Of a stretch of 64,000 nucleotides of DNA, positions 22,664 through 33,402 are shown one piece after another. The notes below the pieces were generated by a model. That model did no database searches and had not been told where the DNA came from. It saw nothing but the letters and a program-made list of their open reading frames with translations. The translations under genes and the position numbers were made by a program. The stretch's first letter is position 1; every line of letters starts with the position of its first letter. This DNA comes from Parastagonospora avenae f. sp. tritici 18332-5 (Eukaryota > Ascomycota > Dothideomycetes > Pleosporales > Phaeosphaeriaceae): positions 62,001 to 126,000 of the forward strand of contig JAFJTR010000074.1 in NCBI GenBank assembly GCA_022559985.1, written 5' to 3'.

Positions 22664-23375
22664 ATGAGCATTCCACTCGCCGACTACTTGTCTGCCATCG
22701 AGGCTCGCGATGCGCAGGAGAAGGCGCACGAAGAGTACATCAACGCATGTACGTGCTTCATGATTACGCATGGATCCTTTCGAGCTTCAAGGCTGACTAT
22801 TTCTAGACACAAAACTTGCCGACCGCACCGCAGCGACTTTAGCAAAGCAGTCCACATCTGCTGCCGAGGATGCTGATAACAACCCTACTGCGTCCAAGAC
22901 TATCCGACCTGGGACTCCGAAAGGCAAAGGAGCTGCAATTTCGGCAGATGTATCGTCGCCTTCTTCGCTTGCGCAAATACGCGCTGAATTAGCCAACACC
23001 CAACGCACCCGCAGCGAACTAGAGACCAAGCTCAGCGACGTGAACTCGGAGCTGTCTGCTCTCAAAGCCTCAGACTCCCTCCAAAAGCAGCGCATAGAAC
23101 AGCTTGAGAAGGCCAAGACGAACCTGGAGCGGCGTGGCAAGGATAGAGTGGATGAACTGAAGGGCAAGGGGAAGTTTGTCGAGGACATTCAGGATGAGAT
23201 GGTGGCTTTGACGCTGCAACTCAACATGGCAGAGCAGGAGAAACAGAAGCTGAAAAAGGAGAACGACGACTTGACGAAGCGGTGGGTGCAGAAGATGGAG
23301 GAGGAGGCCAGGCGTATGAATGACCGCATGGGATGGGAGGACCAGACCGGCCGGAGGAAGGGCAGTCGCAGCTGA
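22664..23375 (+). CDS. ATG16: Autophagy protein ATG16
   Basis: Exons 22664-22748 and 22807-23375 encode 217 residues. The N-terminal helix MSIPLADYLSAIEARDAQE corresponds to the ATG5-binding segment, a Ser/Thr/Pro-rich linker follows, and the C-terminal half is a long coiled coil containing DEMVALTLQLNMAEQEKQKL, the conserved ATG16 core. It lacks the WD40 domain of animal ATG16L1, as expected for fungi. It joins ATG12-ATG5 to form the E3-like complex that lipidates ATG8 on the phagophore. Intron 1 is phase 1 with GTACGT and TTTCTAG ends. Confidence 0.92.
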
Positions 23376-23591
23376 TGTGGAAGTAAATAGATTTACTGCG
23401 TGGAAAGCTGCTAGCTGCATGGAATAATGAATTCGCCTCAGCATAACTGTCGCTGTCCCACCAGAGATCCGCACTGGTGCCTGTAGTCTTGGCGTGAATG
23501 ATAGCTCCCCACCATAACTTGGAGCTCGCGCCTCACCACAACAACCACGCCCGGTGAGTCTCTCTACACAACTCACACTCGGCACCCAACC

Positions 23592-24738
23592 ATGGAGGCC
23601 GCAGCATTGAAGACCTGGGGTAAGTCCATTTGATATCTAGTCCACGATCTCATTCCCATACACCCCGCAATGCCCCGCCACAGCACCACATCCTAACAAA
23701 CACGCAGAGCTCGAGAACTCGGTCAAGCTCGTCGACCCAACCAAAGATGCGCTCTACTCGTACTCCTCCTCGGCCCAAAAGTCCATGGACGAGGCCCACC
23801 CATGGCGCACCGATCCGCACTACTTCACCTCTGTGCGCGTCTCCGCCGTCGCCATGCTCAAGATGGTCATGCACGCGCGCTCCGGCGGCTCTCTCGAAGT
23901 CATGGGCCTGATGATGGGCAAGATCGAAGCGCACACATTCGTCGTCACCGACGCCTTCCGCCTGCCCGTCGAGGGCACCGAGACGCGCGTCAATGCCCAG
24001 GACGAGGCGAACGAGTACATGGTTGAGTTCTTGCAGCGCGCGCGGGACCAGGGGCAGATGGACAATGCGGTCGGATGGTATCATTCTCATCCGGGCTATG
24101 GCTGCTGGTTGTCCGGTATTGACGTCAATACGCAGAAGACGCAGCAGCAGTTCTCGGACCCGTTCTGCGCTATTGTCATTGATCCTGATCGCACGGTCAG
24201 CGCGGGCAAGGTTGAGATTGGCGCGTTCCGCACGTTCCCAGCGGCGTATATCGAGGAGCAGGAGAAGGTCACGAGCAAGACTGGCGGCGGCGGTGGGGCT
24301 GATAGTGATGGGTTCCAGACGATTCCGCTGGGCAAGATTGAGGACTTCGGCGCTCATGCTGCGCACTACTACTCGCTCGAGGTCTCGCACTACAAATCCT
24401 CGCTTGACACCAAGATCCTGGAAGCCCTGTGGAACAAGTACTGGGTACAGACGTTGTCCTCGTCGCCGCTGATTTCGAACCGTGATTATGGCACCAACCA
24501 GATTAGCGATTTGGCGCGCAAGATCCAGCAGGAGACGAGCAGCAGTAAGCGGTACAAGACCATGACAGCAGGCACTGGAAACGAGAAGGACCAACTTGCT
24601 AAGCTGGGTGCGGCGGGTAGCAAGATTGCGCGGGAGGAGGACATGGGATTGTTGGCGGCCAAGGTCAAGGACCAGGTGTTCAACCTCAAGGGCGGCGCTC
24701 AAGAGCCTGTCAGCCAGGAGGTCGAGATGAAGAGCTGA
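23592..24738 (+). CDS. CSN5: COP9 signalosome subunit 5 (deneddylase)
   Basis: Exons 23592-23619 and 23708-24738 encode 352 residues; the first exon is only 28 nt (MEAAALKTW). The MPN+/JAMM domain is complete: Glu73 (SLEVMGLMMG), HSHP at 135-138 and Asp148 in CWLSGID, which bind the catalytic zinc. It removes NEDD8 from cullins within the COP9 complex in nucleus and cytosol, controlling SCF ligases; in fungi COP9 affects development and secondary metabolism. The C-terminal helical part shows an ordinary subunit 5 layout. It lies about 215 bp after ATG16 in the same orientation. Confidence 0.96.
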
Positions 24739-24922
24739 ACAGGCGGTATGAGGACCGAGATGTTACTTCTTGCAAAGCATAGTTAGGCGTTATGGCGCGG
24801 CTGGAAGGATGGATTAGATGAAGATATGACATGACATGATCTCACATTAATTCTTCCTATGGAGGAAGCAATGCTGCACATATCATACATTCTCAAAGCG
24901 TGAAGACATAATGTACACGACT

Positions 24923-26554
24923 CTACTTCTTTGCTCCCTCAGTCTTTGCAACCTCCTCTGGCGCCTCCACCTCATCCATCTCCGGCTCCTGAGCGGCAGC
25001 TAGTTCAGTCTCCTTCCTCTCGACCTCATCCGTCAATTCGTCAATCATATTCTGCGCCTTTGTCTGCGCCCGCCAATCCTTCTTGAGAGTCGCGACCTTG
25101 AGTTCTCTGCTCGCCACGTCTAATTTGGCCTTTGAGATATCCAAGTCTCTCTCGTCTACCTTAAGACGCTCATCGCTGGCCCTACTCCTGCTATCCTCCG
25201 CGGCATCTTCCTTGCCTATCAGAGCCTGCGCCTCAGCGCGATGCTCCCACACCTGCGCAGCTAAAATGGCCGCTTCATGCTGCATTTCCTGGTCCTGCAC
25301 CGCCAGCCTTGCAGCTTCGAGTTCCAGGACTTCTCCGTCAAGAGGAGATACCTTGGAGCTTGATTCCGCACGCTCCAAGAGGATGGTGCGCTGCTGGCCG
25401 AGCTGTTGGCTGCGGGGGAAATCGAACTCATACTTGATGTATTCGGACCATGAGAGACCGCCGGTAACGCGTCGGAAATGGAGTTCCTTGGCTTCGGCGA
25501 GGAGGTTGTATGCGGATATACTGAGCTCGGTGCGTTGCTGGCCCTCGGGCATGGTGGTAGCACGCTCCCAGCGCTTGTCGGCCACGTCCTCGTAGAGTGT
25601 TGGGCGCGCGATGTCCAGTTGCTTTGGGTCGAGTTCCTCAATCTGCTGGAGTTCGCGGAACTCGGCCCAGCCGAGTATGCTTTCAAGCTCTTTAGGTGGG
25701 GATTCCCGGATGAAGGACTTGTGCCATGGCTGGACGGTCTTGTTTGTGAGATCTTCTTGGTGCGAGAAGAGGATGTTGTGCAGAGCTTCGCGCTCGATCA
25801 TAACGCGGGAGAGTTCGAGGAGGTTCTTGACGTCGACTTCCTCCCATGTGAGAGCCTGTCCGCCACGGCCCATTTGCTCGAGTGCGTCTTCGAGGAGGGG
25901 TCGCTCTTCCACTGTGACCAGGAGGCTGCGTCCCCTCCCTCGTATCTTTTCGTGATACTTGAAAACATCGCCGAGCAGGCGAGGAGATGGGCTCTCGATC
26001 TCTATGGCATTGTCCACGATGATCAGCTCGCCTTTGCGGAAGCGGTATGAGAGTGCTGTTCGCCATGCCAGATCGTACACCTTCTTCGGTAACTCGGTTG
26101 CAAAGTCGCGGGGCTTGGGGCCAAATGCCACACCTCCACCTCTGAGCATGGGCGACATCCTGTCTCCCAGACGTGCGCGACCAGAGCCCTTCTGTGGCCG
26201 GATCTTCCTTCTTGAGCCGTGGACCTCATGCCGAGTCTTGGTCGAGGCGGTTCCGAGACGGGTTGAATCTCCCTCGTATATAACAGCGCGGTGTAATATG
26301 TCTCTTCGCGTGGGCAGATGGAGGTGGTTCGCAGGATATGTCTGGAATCGGAGGGGCTCGAGGGAAGGAAATTGGTGTATTGTCGCAAGCACTGTCTGCT
26401 TCTCAAGAGGTTTGACGGGCGTGTAGTCGGCGGCGGAGGTCGCTATTGGGGCTATAGGGGCCTGCGAGGAGGCAGATGTGGTTATTGATCGGGCATATGG
26501 CTTGGACAGACATTTCTGTAAAGTATTAGCAGTGTGCATATTTGCGTCTCTCAC
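24923..26554 (-). CDS. Mitochondrial large-subunit ribosomal protein uL4m, extended
   Basis: A single exon of 543 residues. A short presequence precedes the uL4 core: TRRDILHRAVIYEGD, then the loop HGSRRKIRPQKGSGRARLGD and RGGGVAFGPKPRDFATELPKK, which reach into the exit tunnel in bacterial L4. After the core ends (about residue 290), a C-terminal extension of about 250 residues is rich in Glu, Ala, Lys and Arg and strongly coiled-coil-like. Such long tails are absent from bacterial L4; their role is unknown, possibly contact with mito-specific proteins or the membrane. A second ATG at 26539 is an alternative start. It is head-to-head with mL38. Confidence 0.92.
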   Translation of the reverse strand: MRDANMHTANTLQKCLSKPYARSITTSASSQAPIAPIATSAADYTPVKPLEKQTVLATIHQFPSLEPLRFQTYPANHLHLPTRRDILHRAVIYEGDSTRLGTASTKTRHEVHGSRRKIRPQKGSGRARLGDRMSPMLRGGGVAFGPKPRDFATELPKKVYDLAWRTALSYRFRKGELIIVDNAIEIESPSPRLLGDVFKYHEKIRGRGRSLLVTVEERPLLEDALEQMGRGGQALTWEEVDVKNLLELSRVMIEREALHNILFSHQEDLTNKTVQPWHKSFIRESPPKELESILGWAEFRELQQIEELDPKQLDIARPTLYEDVADKRWERATTMPEGQQRTELSISAYNLLAEAKELHFRRVTGGLSWSEYIKYEFDFPRSQQLGQQRTILLERAESSSKVSPLDGEVLELEAARLAVQDQEMQHEAAILAAQVWEHRAEAQALIGKEDAAEDSRSRASDERLKVDERDLDISKAKLDVASRELKVATLKKDWRAQTKAQNMIDELTDEVERKETELAAAQEPEMDEVEAPEEVAKTEGAKK

Positions 26555-26788
26555 GGGTGGCGCACTGTGCAGCGAGGCGTGAGCGCATCCTGCCGTATCG
26601 GCAGTCTGCTCAATTGCAATGTGGCGCCCCGGATCGGCGTTGACATCCTCGAGGAAGCCATGCCGGAAAGTCGTGGTTCAGAAGTTGCGGAGTTGACAAT
26701 GTCAAAAGTGTGCCAAGACCGCGGCATCCTAACATTTTCTAGCACTCAGAGCTTTGAACAGGACACCAACGACGCCTCTAATACCGCC

Positions 26789-28211
26789 ATGGCATCTGCT
26801 GCGCCGTCCGCACGGCAATTCAGCACGTGTCTACGCTGTATTCGACATGTCTCCAGCGCCAATAGCACCCCGCGCCGCTTTCTGTCATCCTCTGCGGTAG
26901 CCCGCGAAGAAGTACAGGCACAATCTTCGACTCCAGCACCGCCGGCCCCACCGCCCTCGGACGATAAGACGCTCACCGATTCCAAGGATACGAAGGCAAT
27001 CCCGGACTTTATGCAAAAATGGGGAAATCTGGACCCCCAGACCGTCGAGAACAAGAAGCTGGAACGCCGTCTGCTGCGGAGGGAAGGTGTGCAGCCCGTT
27101 GGTTCTCGTCGTCGCCGTGCTGCCCTCGGACGATCTGCTTTGAAACAGGCGCCCGAGATTCCGTTCGAGCAGCTCCCATATCAATGCTTCCAGGAGGCGA
27201 GGAAGATCCTTTTGGAGGACAGGCAGGAAAAGATCAAGGCGATTGAGACTCAGCAGTTGAGGATCAAGAACTTGACAGAGCAAGATCCTGCCGTAAGTGG
27301 AGGGCAGAACGCCAAGAAGATCCGGCTGGAGAGCATGCGAAAGCATCTGGAAGAGCTTGTAATTCTGGCGGACATCAATGACCCCATAGTCAAGAGGAAA
27401 TTCGAGGACGGTGAAGGTATGCTGTGTCTCCCACGCTAGGTCTGTACAAGCTAACGAACGGGTAGGCGACATGGACAAACCGATATATCGACATCTTGCG
27501 GAGAAAAAGTGGCGGTCATACAAGCGTCTCGTCCTCGATCAGCGCCTGACCCAGATGAACGTCGTTCCCGATTTCCTCCCTACCCTCGACGTTGTCGCAG
27601 ACATTGATATCGGTTTTGGAAGGAAACCGGTGGCGCCAGGTGAATTTGTGGAATCCTTCATTAGTGAGAAGATGCCTCGACTCAAAGTGCAGGCCTTTAC
27701 GCCTGGTGAGCGACTTGTCACCGTTGTGGTTGTCGACGGCGATGTGCCTGTGGTGGAGGAAGACAGCTTCGCGTCCCGTTGCCACTTTGTTGCATGCAAC
27801 ATTCCGTTGTCCCCGACTCGAACATCTATCCCCCTGCAGCGCATTGCACAGGAAGACGCCAAGGCTACGGATGCCTCTGCAAAGAAGATAGCTCTGCCCT
27901 GGGCTGTACCCTGGGCCCACAAGGGTGCGCCATACCATCGCCTGGCGATTTTCGTTATGGAACAGAAGGAAGCAAAGCCACTTGACATGGGCAAGCTCAG
28001 CGCAACGAAGCGTGAGAAGTTCAACCTACGGAGCTTCGTCGACAAGCACAAACTGAGCCCCATTACTGCGACCCTGTTCAGGACACAATGGGACGAGACG
28101 ATGGCAGGTGTCATGGAGCGCGCTGGCCTGAAAGACCAGATCGGCATCGAGCTCAAGAGGAGAAGAGTTGAGCCGCTGCCTTACAAGAGGCGTACCGAGC
28201 GCATGCGCTGA
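26789..28211 (+). CDS. MRPL35: Mitochondrial large-subunit ribosomal protein mL38 (PEBP fold)
   Basis: Exons 26789-27416 and 27466-28211 encode 457 residues. The start MASAAPSARQFSTC opens a clear mitochondrial presequence. The middle part is helical and basic, and the second half carries the phosphatidylethanolamine-binding-protein fold typical of mL38 (YmL35): VTVVVVDGDVPVVEEDSF, then IPLQRIAQED and PYHRLAIFVMEQ. In mitoribosomes mL38 sits at the central protuberance. The intron has a CTAACG branch point 14 nt before its TAG acceptor. The frame is also open upstream of the chosen ATG toward 26534, but that stretch is the shared promoter with uL4m. Confidence 0.9.
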
Positions 28212-28571
28212 GGATGTAGTGTGTAATACGTATAAGTACCGCAGTGAGTGTGTGATGGTCACAATCTCGTTGCATGTATCATATCGCTCACCATTTCTTG
28301 CGAGCGTAGACACGGCATCTCCGACTCTGTGTTAATGAGGTGTGGTGAGGTTGCCAGGTCGTGCCTTCCCTCACAACCGTGCCTTCTCGCTCAACAACAT
28401 CATCGGCGCCTGCCTCATTGCAAGACCCCGCATTTCTCGTATCCAAGCTTCGAGCTATTATATTCCCCTCCTTCCTCGAATTAATGCCACTCATGTCTCG
28501 CCTCTTCACCTTGCACCATTGCTCGAGCAATTCTCTCACATTGTAGCCATCCCCCCTTAGCGCATCGAACC
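28212..28571. other. Intergenic, CT-rich leader
   Basis: This is the 3' flank of mL38 followed by a pyrimidine-rich stretch typical of fungal promoters/leaders before the next start. No gene seen. Confidence 0.4.
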
Positions 28572-30326
28572 ATGGCACCAAGCTGCCCTCTTTTCCCCGG
28601 GCCTATCCTGCCTTCATGTGCGCAAGCCGCTTTGGCCATCACTATCCTACGGACAAAGCCTGCAGATGTCACAATCCGCGGTCAGTGCCGTCCGGCTGAC
28701 TTGATGACTGCCGAAGCTGAACTTGATAGATTATGTCCTGCGGCTTCGAGAGCACTGCAAGTCAGGAAGACCGGCGGAATCTCCAGAAGAGCGCGAACAT
28801 TACCTCGACCTTGTGAGCTATTGGCGAGAGCAGTGTCAGAAGGCTCATGATGAGTGCGATCGACTTCAGAGCATAAATATCCGACTCGAGAGATCGAATC
28901 ACCAGTTGTCCCAGCGAACCAATATATTTTCAGACGAGCCCCCCAGCGTAACCAGTACTGAGCGGCCCAGTACGGCCGTCCCTGCGAAAGCCAGCACGGC
29001 TACAAATACACGTGCCAGCACAGCCAACAATGCGGCAAAGCGGCAAGCTCCTGCATCACTCACACGGCCGCCAAAGCGTCCAAAAGCTTCGGCTGCCAAA
29101 GCACCGGAACAGAGCATTTCGCAAACCCAAGATGGCATCGAGAGTGACTTCGAGTTCCTGGAAGGTCTGGGCAATGGTGACTAGTCCCACACTTTTTACG
29201 TTGCTGGACGTGCACATTATCTAACATTTTATCAGATGGCAAGCTCCTCCTTGAATCTCTATACACCACGCATCAAATGTGTAGAGCATCAGCACCAGAT
29301 GCAGAAACACTGTGCCGGCAATTGGTTCGCACATCAAGCGCACTCGCCAACATCATCCGCCTCATTGCTCACAATCACGAACATCTTTCACGGAAAGGAA
29401 GAAAGACTCCAGGTGCACAGTCGCTGGGCGATGATAGGTCAGACTTCTCGCAGGCCCTTACCATATCTGCCCGCGCGTTTATGTCAGTACTTGTTGGGGT
29501 GACTAAGATGATGGATGCGTCGAGTGACGACCGTCTTCCAAGCTTGGTCGTGTGTGAACTAGCCGAGACATTCAAGGCTGGACTCATGGCTATCGAGCTA
29601 TCGGCACAGCATACGGCCGACGTGTCTTTTTCAGCGCCCGTTCCAACACAAAAGGGCAAAGCGAAGGCGTTTATACCGAAGGAATCTATACCAGCTCGTT
29701 CTGTGGCTCATTTTCTCGTTGGTCTAATGGGTCTTCTAGACAAGACCAATGCCGTCCATCAGAAGTTGTTCGATGCTTTTGCCTTCCTCTTACTCGAACG
29801 TGCAGGGAAGCGGCTCTATTATTGCACATTCGGGCGGCATCGTAGCGCCACCATTGAAGAAGACCTGGCGCCTCTTCCTGAGCCTTCCAACCCGGCAGCG
29901 AAAGCCCAAAATGAATACCAAGTAATGGGTATTCGCCTTGAGTTGAAAGCCCTGGTCTTGATTCTCGAGCGAGCAATGGGCCTAGCTCCACACCACATGA
30001 ACCCCACAAACGGCAAAGCAGCAAAGGGCCAAGATTCGAATCGCCTCCGTCGAACGCTGAGCATGAAGATATTGCCCGCCGCTCCGAAAGGCCGACTCAG
30101 CCCACTCGCTAAGGATCGACTGCAGCGTACACTTGTCGCTTGCATGTATGGGAGCAAGCAGGACGATGAATTCTTGGACATTCTTACGAAGCCAATGCCG
30201 GCTATGCGTATTGGTACCCTGTCTAATGTAGCAAAGATTGAAGATAAAGATGTGGAACAATGGTACAAAGAGGAGGTCTGGAGGCTTGTAGGATGGGACA
30301 TAATGGCCCGTGAGGGCGGATGGTGA
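28572..30326 (+). CDS. Hypothetical protein with coiled coil and helical C-terminal domain
   Basis: Exons 28572-28680, 28730-29176 and 29236-30326 give 548 residues. Exon 1 encodes a weakly hydrophobic N-terminus (MAPSCPLFPGPILPSC); the second starts DYVLRLREHC and continues in a coiled coil (EEREHYLDLVSYWREQCQ), followed by a Thr/Ala/Pro-rich linker with a basic patch (RPPKRPKASAAK), possibly a nuclear signal. The last exon is an all-helical domain with no motif I recognise. All introns are short GT-AG with consistent phases. The pattern suggests a nuclear scaffold-type protein, but the function is unknown. It converges on the amidotransferase gene. Confidence 0.72.
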
Positions 30327-30569
30327 GCCACAGGCTGCTCACTATAACAATAGCTGGAGCAAAGATTGGGTGCCTTACTCCATATTCGATATGCCAGGAT
30401 CTAGTTGCGCTTCTACAGTACAGGTCTCCTCGAAATCCCATCTCTCGGCGCGAATATCGCGTGCCTCTTAGATGTGATGAAAGACCATACTCTAGCAACC
30501 ACCTTTTATAAGGCCGACTAATGGCACAAATCGAAGCAAGCGACAAATTCAAGTTCCAGCGCAGTTCCA

Positions 30570-31409
30570 TCACTCATCTGGGGGTGTAAGTAGCCCTCCA
30601 ACCACGTCGTGATTTGAATCAATCACGTAGCCGCCCTTCTCGAGAAAGAAACGAAGTATCATCTCCGCAGCAGCTTTCGAGTCATCATCTGCATCAATAG
30701 CCTTCAAAGCTTCATCCAACCTATCCGTGTCCCAGTCCGGCCCAAAGAAGTACTTGATGCACTCGCTGTTCACAAAATGATCGAATTCGAAGTGCCCTTG
30801 CAAAGTAAGAATTCGTCCTGGCTCGTAGATTCCCTGGACTGCGCAGTGGTCTGTACTCCCAAACGTCATCCACTCCGCCGGCAATGACTCTACATCAGGT
30901 ATGACAACATGATCGCGGTGCACAAATTGCAAGCGCATCTTCTCGTCGAGCAGTGTACCTTGTCTCTCAAATGCCCTCAATAACCTTTCGTGCAGCCTGA
31001 TTTCCTTGACGCCGATTTCCCAACCCTTTGGATCCATTTCAACGCGCACTCCATGCTCTTTCAATAGACTTTGGCACATGATCTGGTGGCCGAAACAGCT
31101 CCCGAAGATCTTTACGCTTGGGTAGTGAAAGTATACTTCGCGGATGTAAGCTTCCAGTGTGCGTATCCAGGGTATGTCGTCGTATGCGGAATTTGCTGAG
31201 CCGCTGATGATGATGGCGTCAAAGTTGTCGAGTGATGAGGGATATTGATTCTTCATCACGTCGAAGTCTGAGGATTGGATTGTGATACTTGGTGATGCGC
31301 GGGCGAGGAGTTGGTGGAATATGCGGCCGTAAGTGGGGGCTCGTTGGGCGAATACATTTGGGACGGGGATGTCGGCGTTGAGCATGCAGATGCGTATTGT
31401 GGAAGCCAT
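30570..31409 (-). CDS. Class I glutamine amidotransferase-like protein
   Basis: A single exon, 279 residues from the ATG MASTIRICM. The nucleophile elbow GSCFGHQ places Cys at about residue 105, the oxyanion strand FDAIIISGSANSAY is upstream, and LQGHFEFD supplies the catalytic His with the Glu two residues on. It is a stand-alone GATase1 domain with no synthase partner. Fungal homologues are usually annotated as GMP synthase-like or gamma-glutamyl peptidase-like; the substrate here cannot be inferred. No targeting signal is evident. Confidence 0.88.
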   Translation of the reverse strand: MASTIRICMLNADIPVPNVFAQRAPTYGRIFHQLLARASPSITIQSSDFDVMKNQYPSSLDNFDAIIISGSANSAYDDIPWIRTLEAYIREVYFHYPSVKIFGSCFGHQIMCQSLLKEHGVRVEMDPKGWEIGVKEIRLHERLLRAFERQGTLLDEKMRLQFVHRDHVVIPDVESLPAEWMTFGSTDHCAVQGIYEPGRILTLQGHFEFDHFVNSECIKYFFGPDWDTDRLDEALKAIDADDDSKAAAEMILRFFLEKGGYVIDSNHDVVGGLLTPPDE

Positions 31410-31798
31410 TTCGTTCAATCTGGAAATCGTGAGTGGTTTTGTAGGATGGGTGTGGTGCTTCAATGTTATCGTAGGGTGCAGTGTATATCTGCCCAATCTG
31501 GTGGAGCATATTAGCCGCTAATAAGCGCCTTATCGCGGATTATGGATACCACTTAGATAATGAGTTATGGAGTGCTCGTCTGTCCGACTTCGAATTTACA
31601 TGTCACATTCTAGATATGTGTACGATGCTGTACATAGACTGTAGAGCGGATTGATGCGTTGATTGGTGACTATGATGGCCTTCCATTCCATTCAAAAATA
31701 GCTTATGCAATTTGGTGTTGCTGTGTAACAACCTCGGAACCGGCCAGCTTTCTAATGGTCCGTCTGGAGTACCTTGAGTGGATGTCGCATTGACAAAC
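31410..31798. other. Intergenic, 390 bp
   Basis: Upstream region of the amidotransferase and 3' flank of the MYND gene. AT-rich; nothing else seen. Confidence 0.4.
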
Positions 31799-32545
31799 TC
31801 ATGCAGGCTCGCACTCTCGCTTGTGTTTCTTCCATCTCTTCTTCTGACAATCTGTCGAGCAGTATTTCTCGTCCTTGCACCTTGCGCACATCAACAATGG
31901 CTTGTCATCGTCACGCTTGTCTTTTCCACACGCTGCGCACCCGTCCGGAAAACAGTCCAAGTGGTTGGCCAGCATCTTGATCTCATCTGTGAACTCGACT
32001 CCACCGTCGTCAGAGTATCCAACACTCGCATTCATCTTATTCAACTGGCCCGTCTCATCAATGGTCAACATCTTCGCCTGAAGAGCTCTCCCAATGACAT
32101 CTTGGAACATGGGAGAAGAATTTGGATCCTGCGGATCGACCTGCGCAGCTAGATACTGAAATGTCCGCAAAACAAAGTCCCACATGAAATAGACTTTGTT
32201 CTTGCTATTTGCAGGTGTCGCAAAAGTTTGCTGTAGATTTGGAACCATCGCGGGATGCTCGATCAACAGTTTCGCCAATCGTTGATGGGTAAGAAAGAGA
32301 TGCTTATATGCTGGGTGTGCATCTGGTGCTGGCTGGAAGAGAAGGAAAAATTTCGTGAAATCGGACCTTGTTGTTTTCTTCGTGTCGGGCGACATGTACT
32401 CTCCGGTTGCCTCAAGGATAGGAATGACTGCAGGCCACTTTGGGCTGTGCATGTTGATGATTGTGTCGACGGCTTTTGGTCGATGGGCTTGTCCGTGATG
32501 GTTTGTAGAAAGCCAAAGAATAGCTGGGTTTTCTTAGCAAACGCG
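31799..32545 (-). pseudogene. MYND zinc-finger protein with a probable frameshift
   Basis: The 3' part (32452-31799, 217 residues) is open and ends in a MYND finger: CAACGK, then CARCKDEKYCSTDCQKKRW and HKREC, giving the Cys/His set for two zincs. Upstream of the ATG at 32452, coding-like sequence continues in another frame (FAKKTQLFFGFLQ, TDKPIDQK), and losing one A in the A4 run at 32474-32477 explains the switch to AVDTIIN. So either the protein starts at 32452 and the upstream similarity is chance, or the gene has a one-base deletion, real or from assembly. The first exon and true start were not found; 32545 is only the approximate extent of recognisable coding sequence. MYND fingers mediate protein-protein contacts. 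It is divergent from the next MYND gene. Confidence 0.6.
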
Positions 32546-32709
32546 CAGGCTGGTTCCTTCCTATATAAGCTCTACCATGCTCATGGACAGGTGTCGATAT
32601 TTCAGAGAGACACAAGGAATGGTTCGTACGCGTTCTGACCCCACTTTCCTCCGCACCTTTAATTAGCTTCGAACTCAACATAACCATTCCACCATCTCCC
32701 CTTCCCATC

Positions 32710-33402
32710 ATGAGCTCCACAGGGACTACAACTTGCGCTGCTTGCAAGCGGCAGCCGGATGCTGGAGAGCCAGCATTTCAGCGATGCAGTGGCTGCAAAG
32801 CCCTGTCGTACTGCTCCAAAGCTTGCCAACAGTCGCACTGGAATTCCCAAAAACAATCATGCAAGATCATCGCTCTCGACAACAGCGCGAAAGCGACTGC
32901 CGCGACACACATTGGCGATATAGTGAACGTTGTGCGTCTTGCTTGTACGAAAGAGCCTGGCACATTCTGGGAGGTCGACATCCCAGCTGATCATTCGATA
33001 TTTGAAAAGACAATTCTGGAGGTTCCCGCCATTCTGGACATTCCGCTGGTAATTCATCGCGTCGGCACCTAGTCAAACAACCGCGCCGATCTCGACTGTC
33101 AAATTGCTAGGTACCTCAACGTCACATACGAGGATGGGCTTGCTCCTCCACAGTGGCAATCGCACGTCGGCACGTGCCTGGTCGCTCGCAAGGACAAGAA
33201 GCCTCTGACCAGCCAGCGTCTCGAAGCGGTGTAGATGTACATTGATAGACTGATGGATTACTATGGTGAACAGGGTCCCAGGGAGGTGTAGAAGCAGATA
33301 ACCAGGCAGCGTTTCGAGAAATGGGTTGAGAAATATAAAGAGAACAAGGCAGAGAACGGACGCACGGAGTGGAAAGATGTTGGCAGCTTATATGATCTTT
33401 GA
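32710..33402 (+). pseudogene. MYND zinc-finger gene with three in-frame TAG codons
   Basis: The first 120 codons carry a complete N-terminal MYND finger (CAACKRQP, CSGCKALSYCSKACQQSHW, QSC). The same frame then continues to a TGA at 33400-33402, interrupted only by TAG at 33070-33072, 33232-33234 and 33289-33291. Between them the sequence keeps protein character (YLNVTYEDGLAPPQW, EKWVEKYKENKAENG), with no frameshift and no other stop type. The full frame would be about 230 codons. CAG-to-TAG changes, a CpA-to-TpA transition, would explain all three. A 120-residue truncated product is possible. I saw no splice sites that would remove the TAGs. Confidence 0.7.

Noticed and set aside
23650..24702. 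350-codon minus-strand frame
   Set aside because: Antisense shadow of CSN5.
25478..26050. 190-codon frame opposite the uL4m gene
   Set aside because: Antisense shadow of a well-supported coding exon.
31799..33402. UAG codon reassignment to explain in-frame TAGs
   Set aside because: Other intact genes in the window (URM1, UstYa-like, cysteine-rich protein) end in TAG at the expected protein end, so TAG is a normal stop here.
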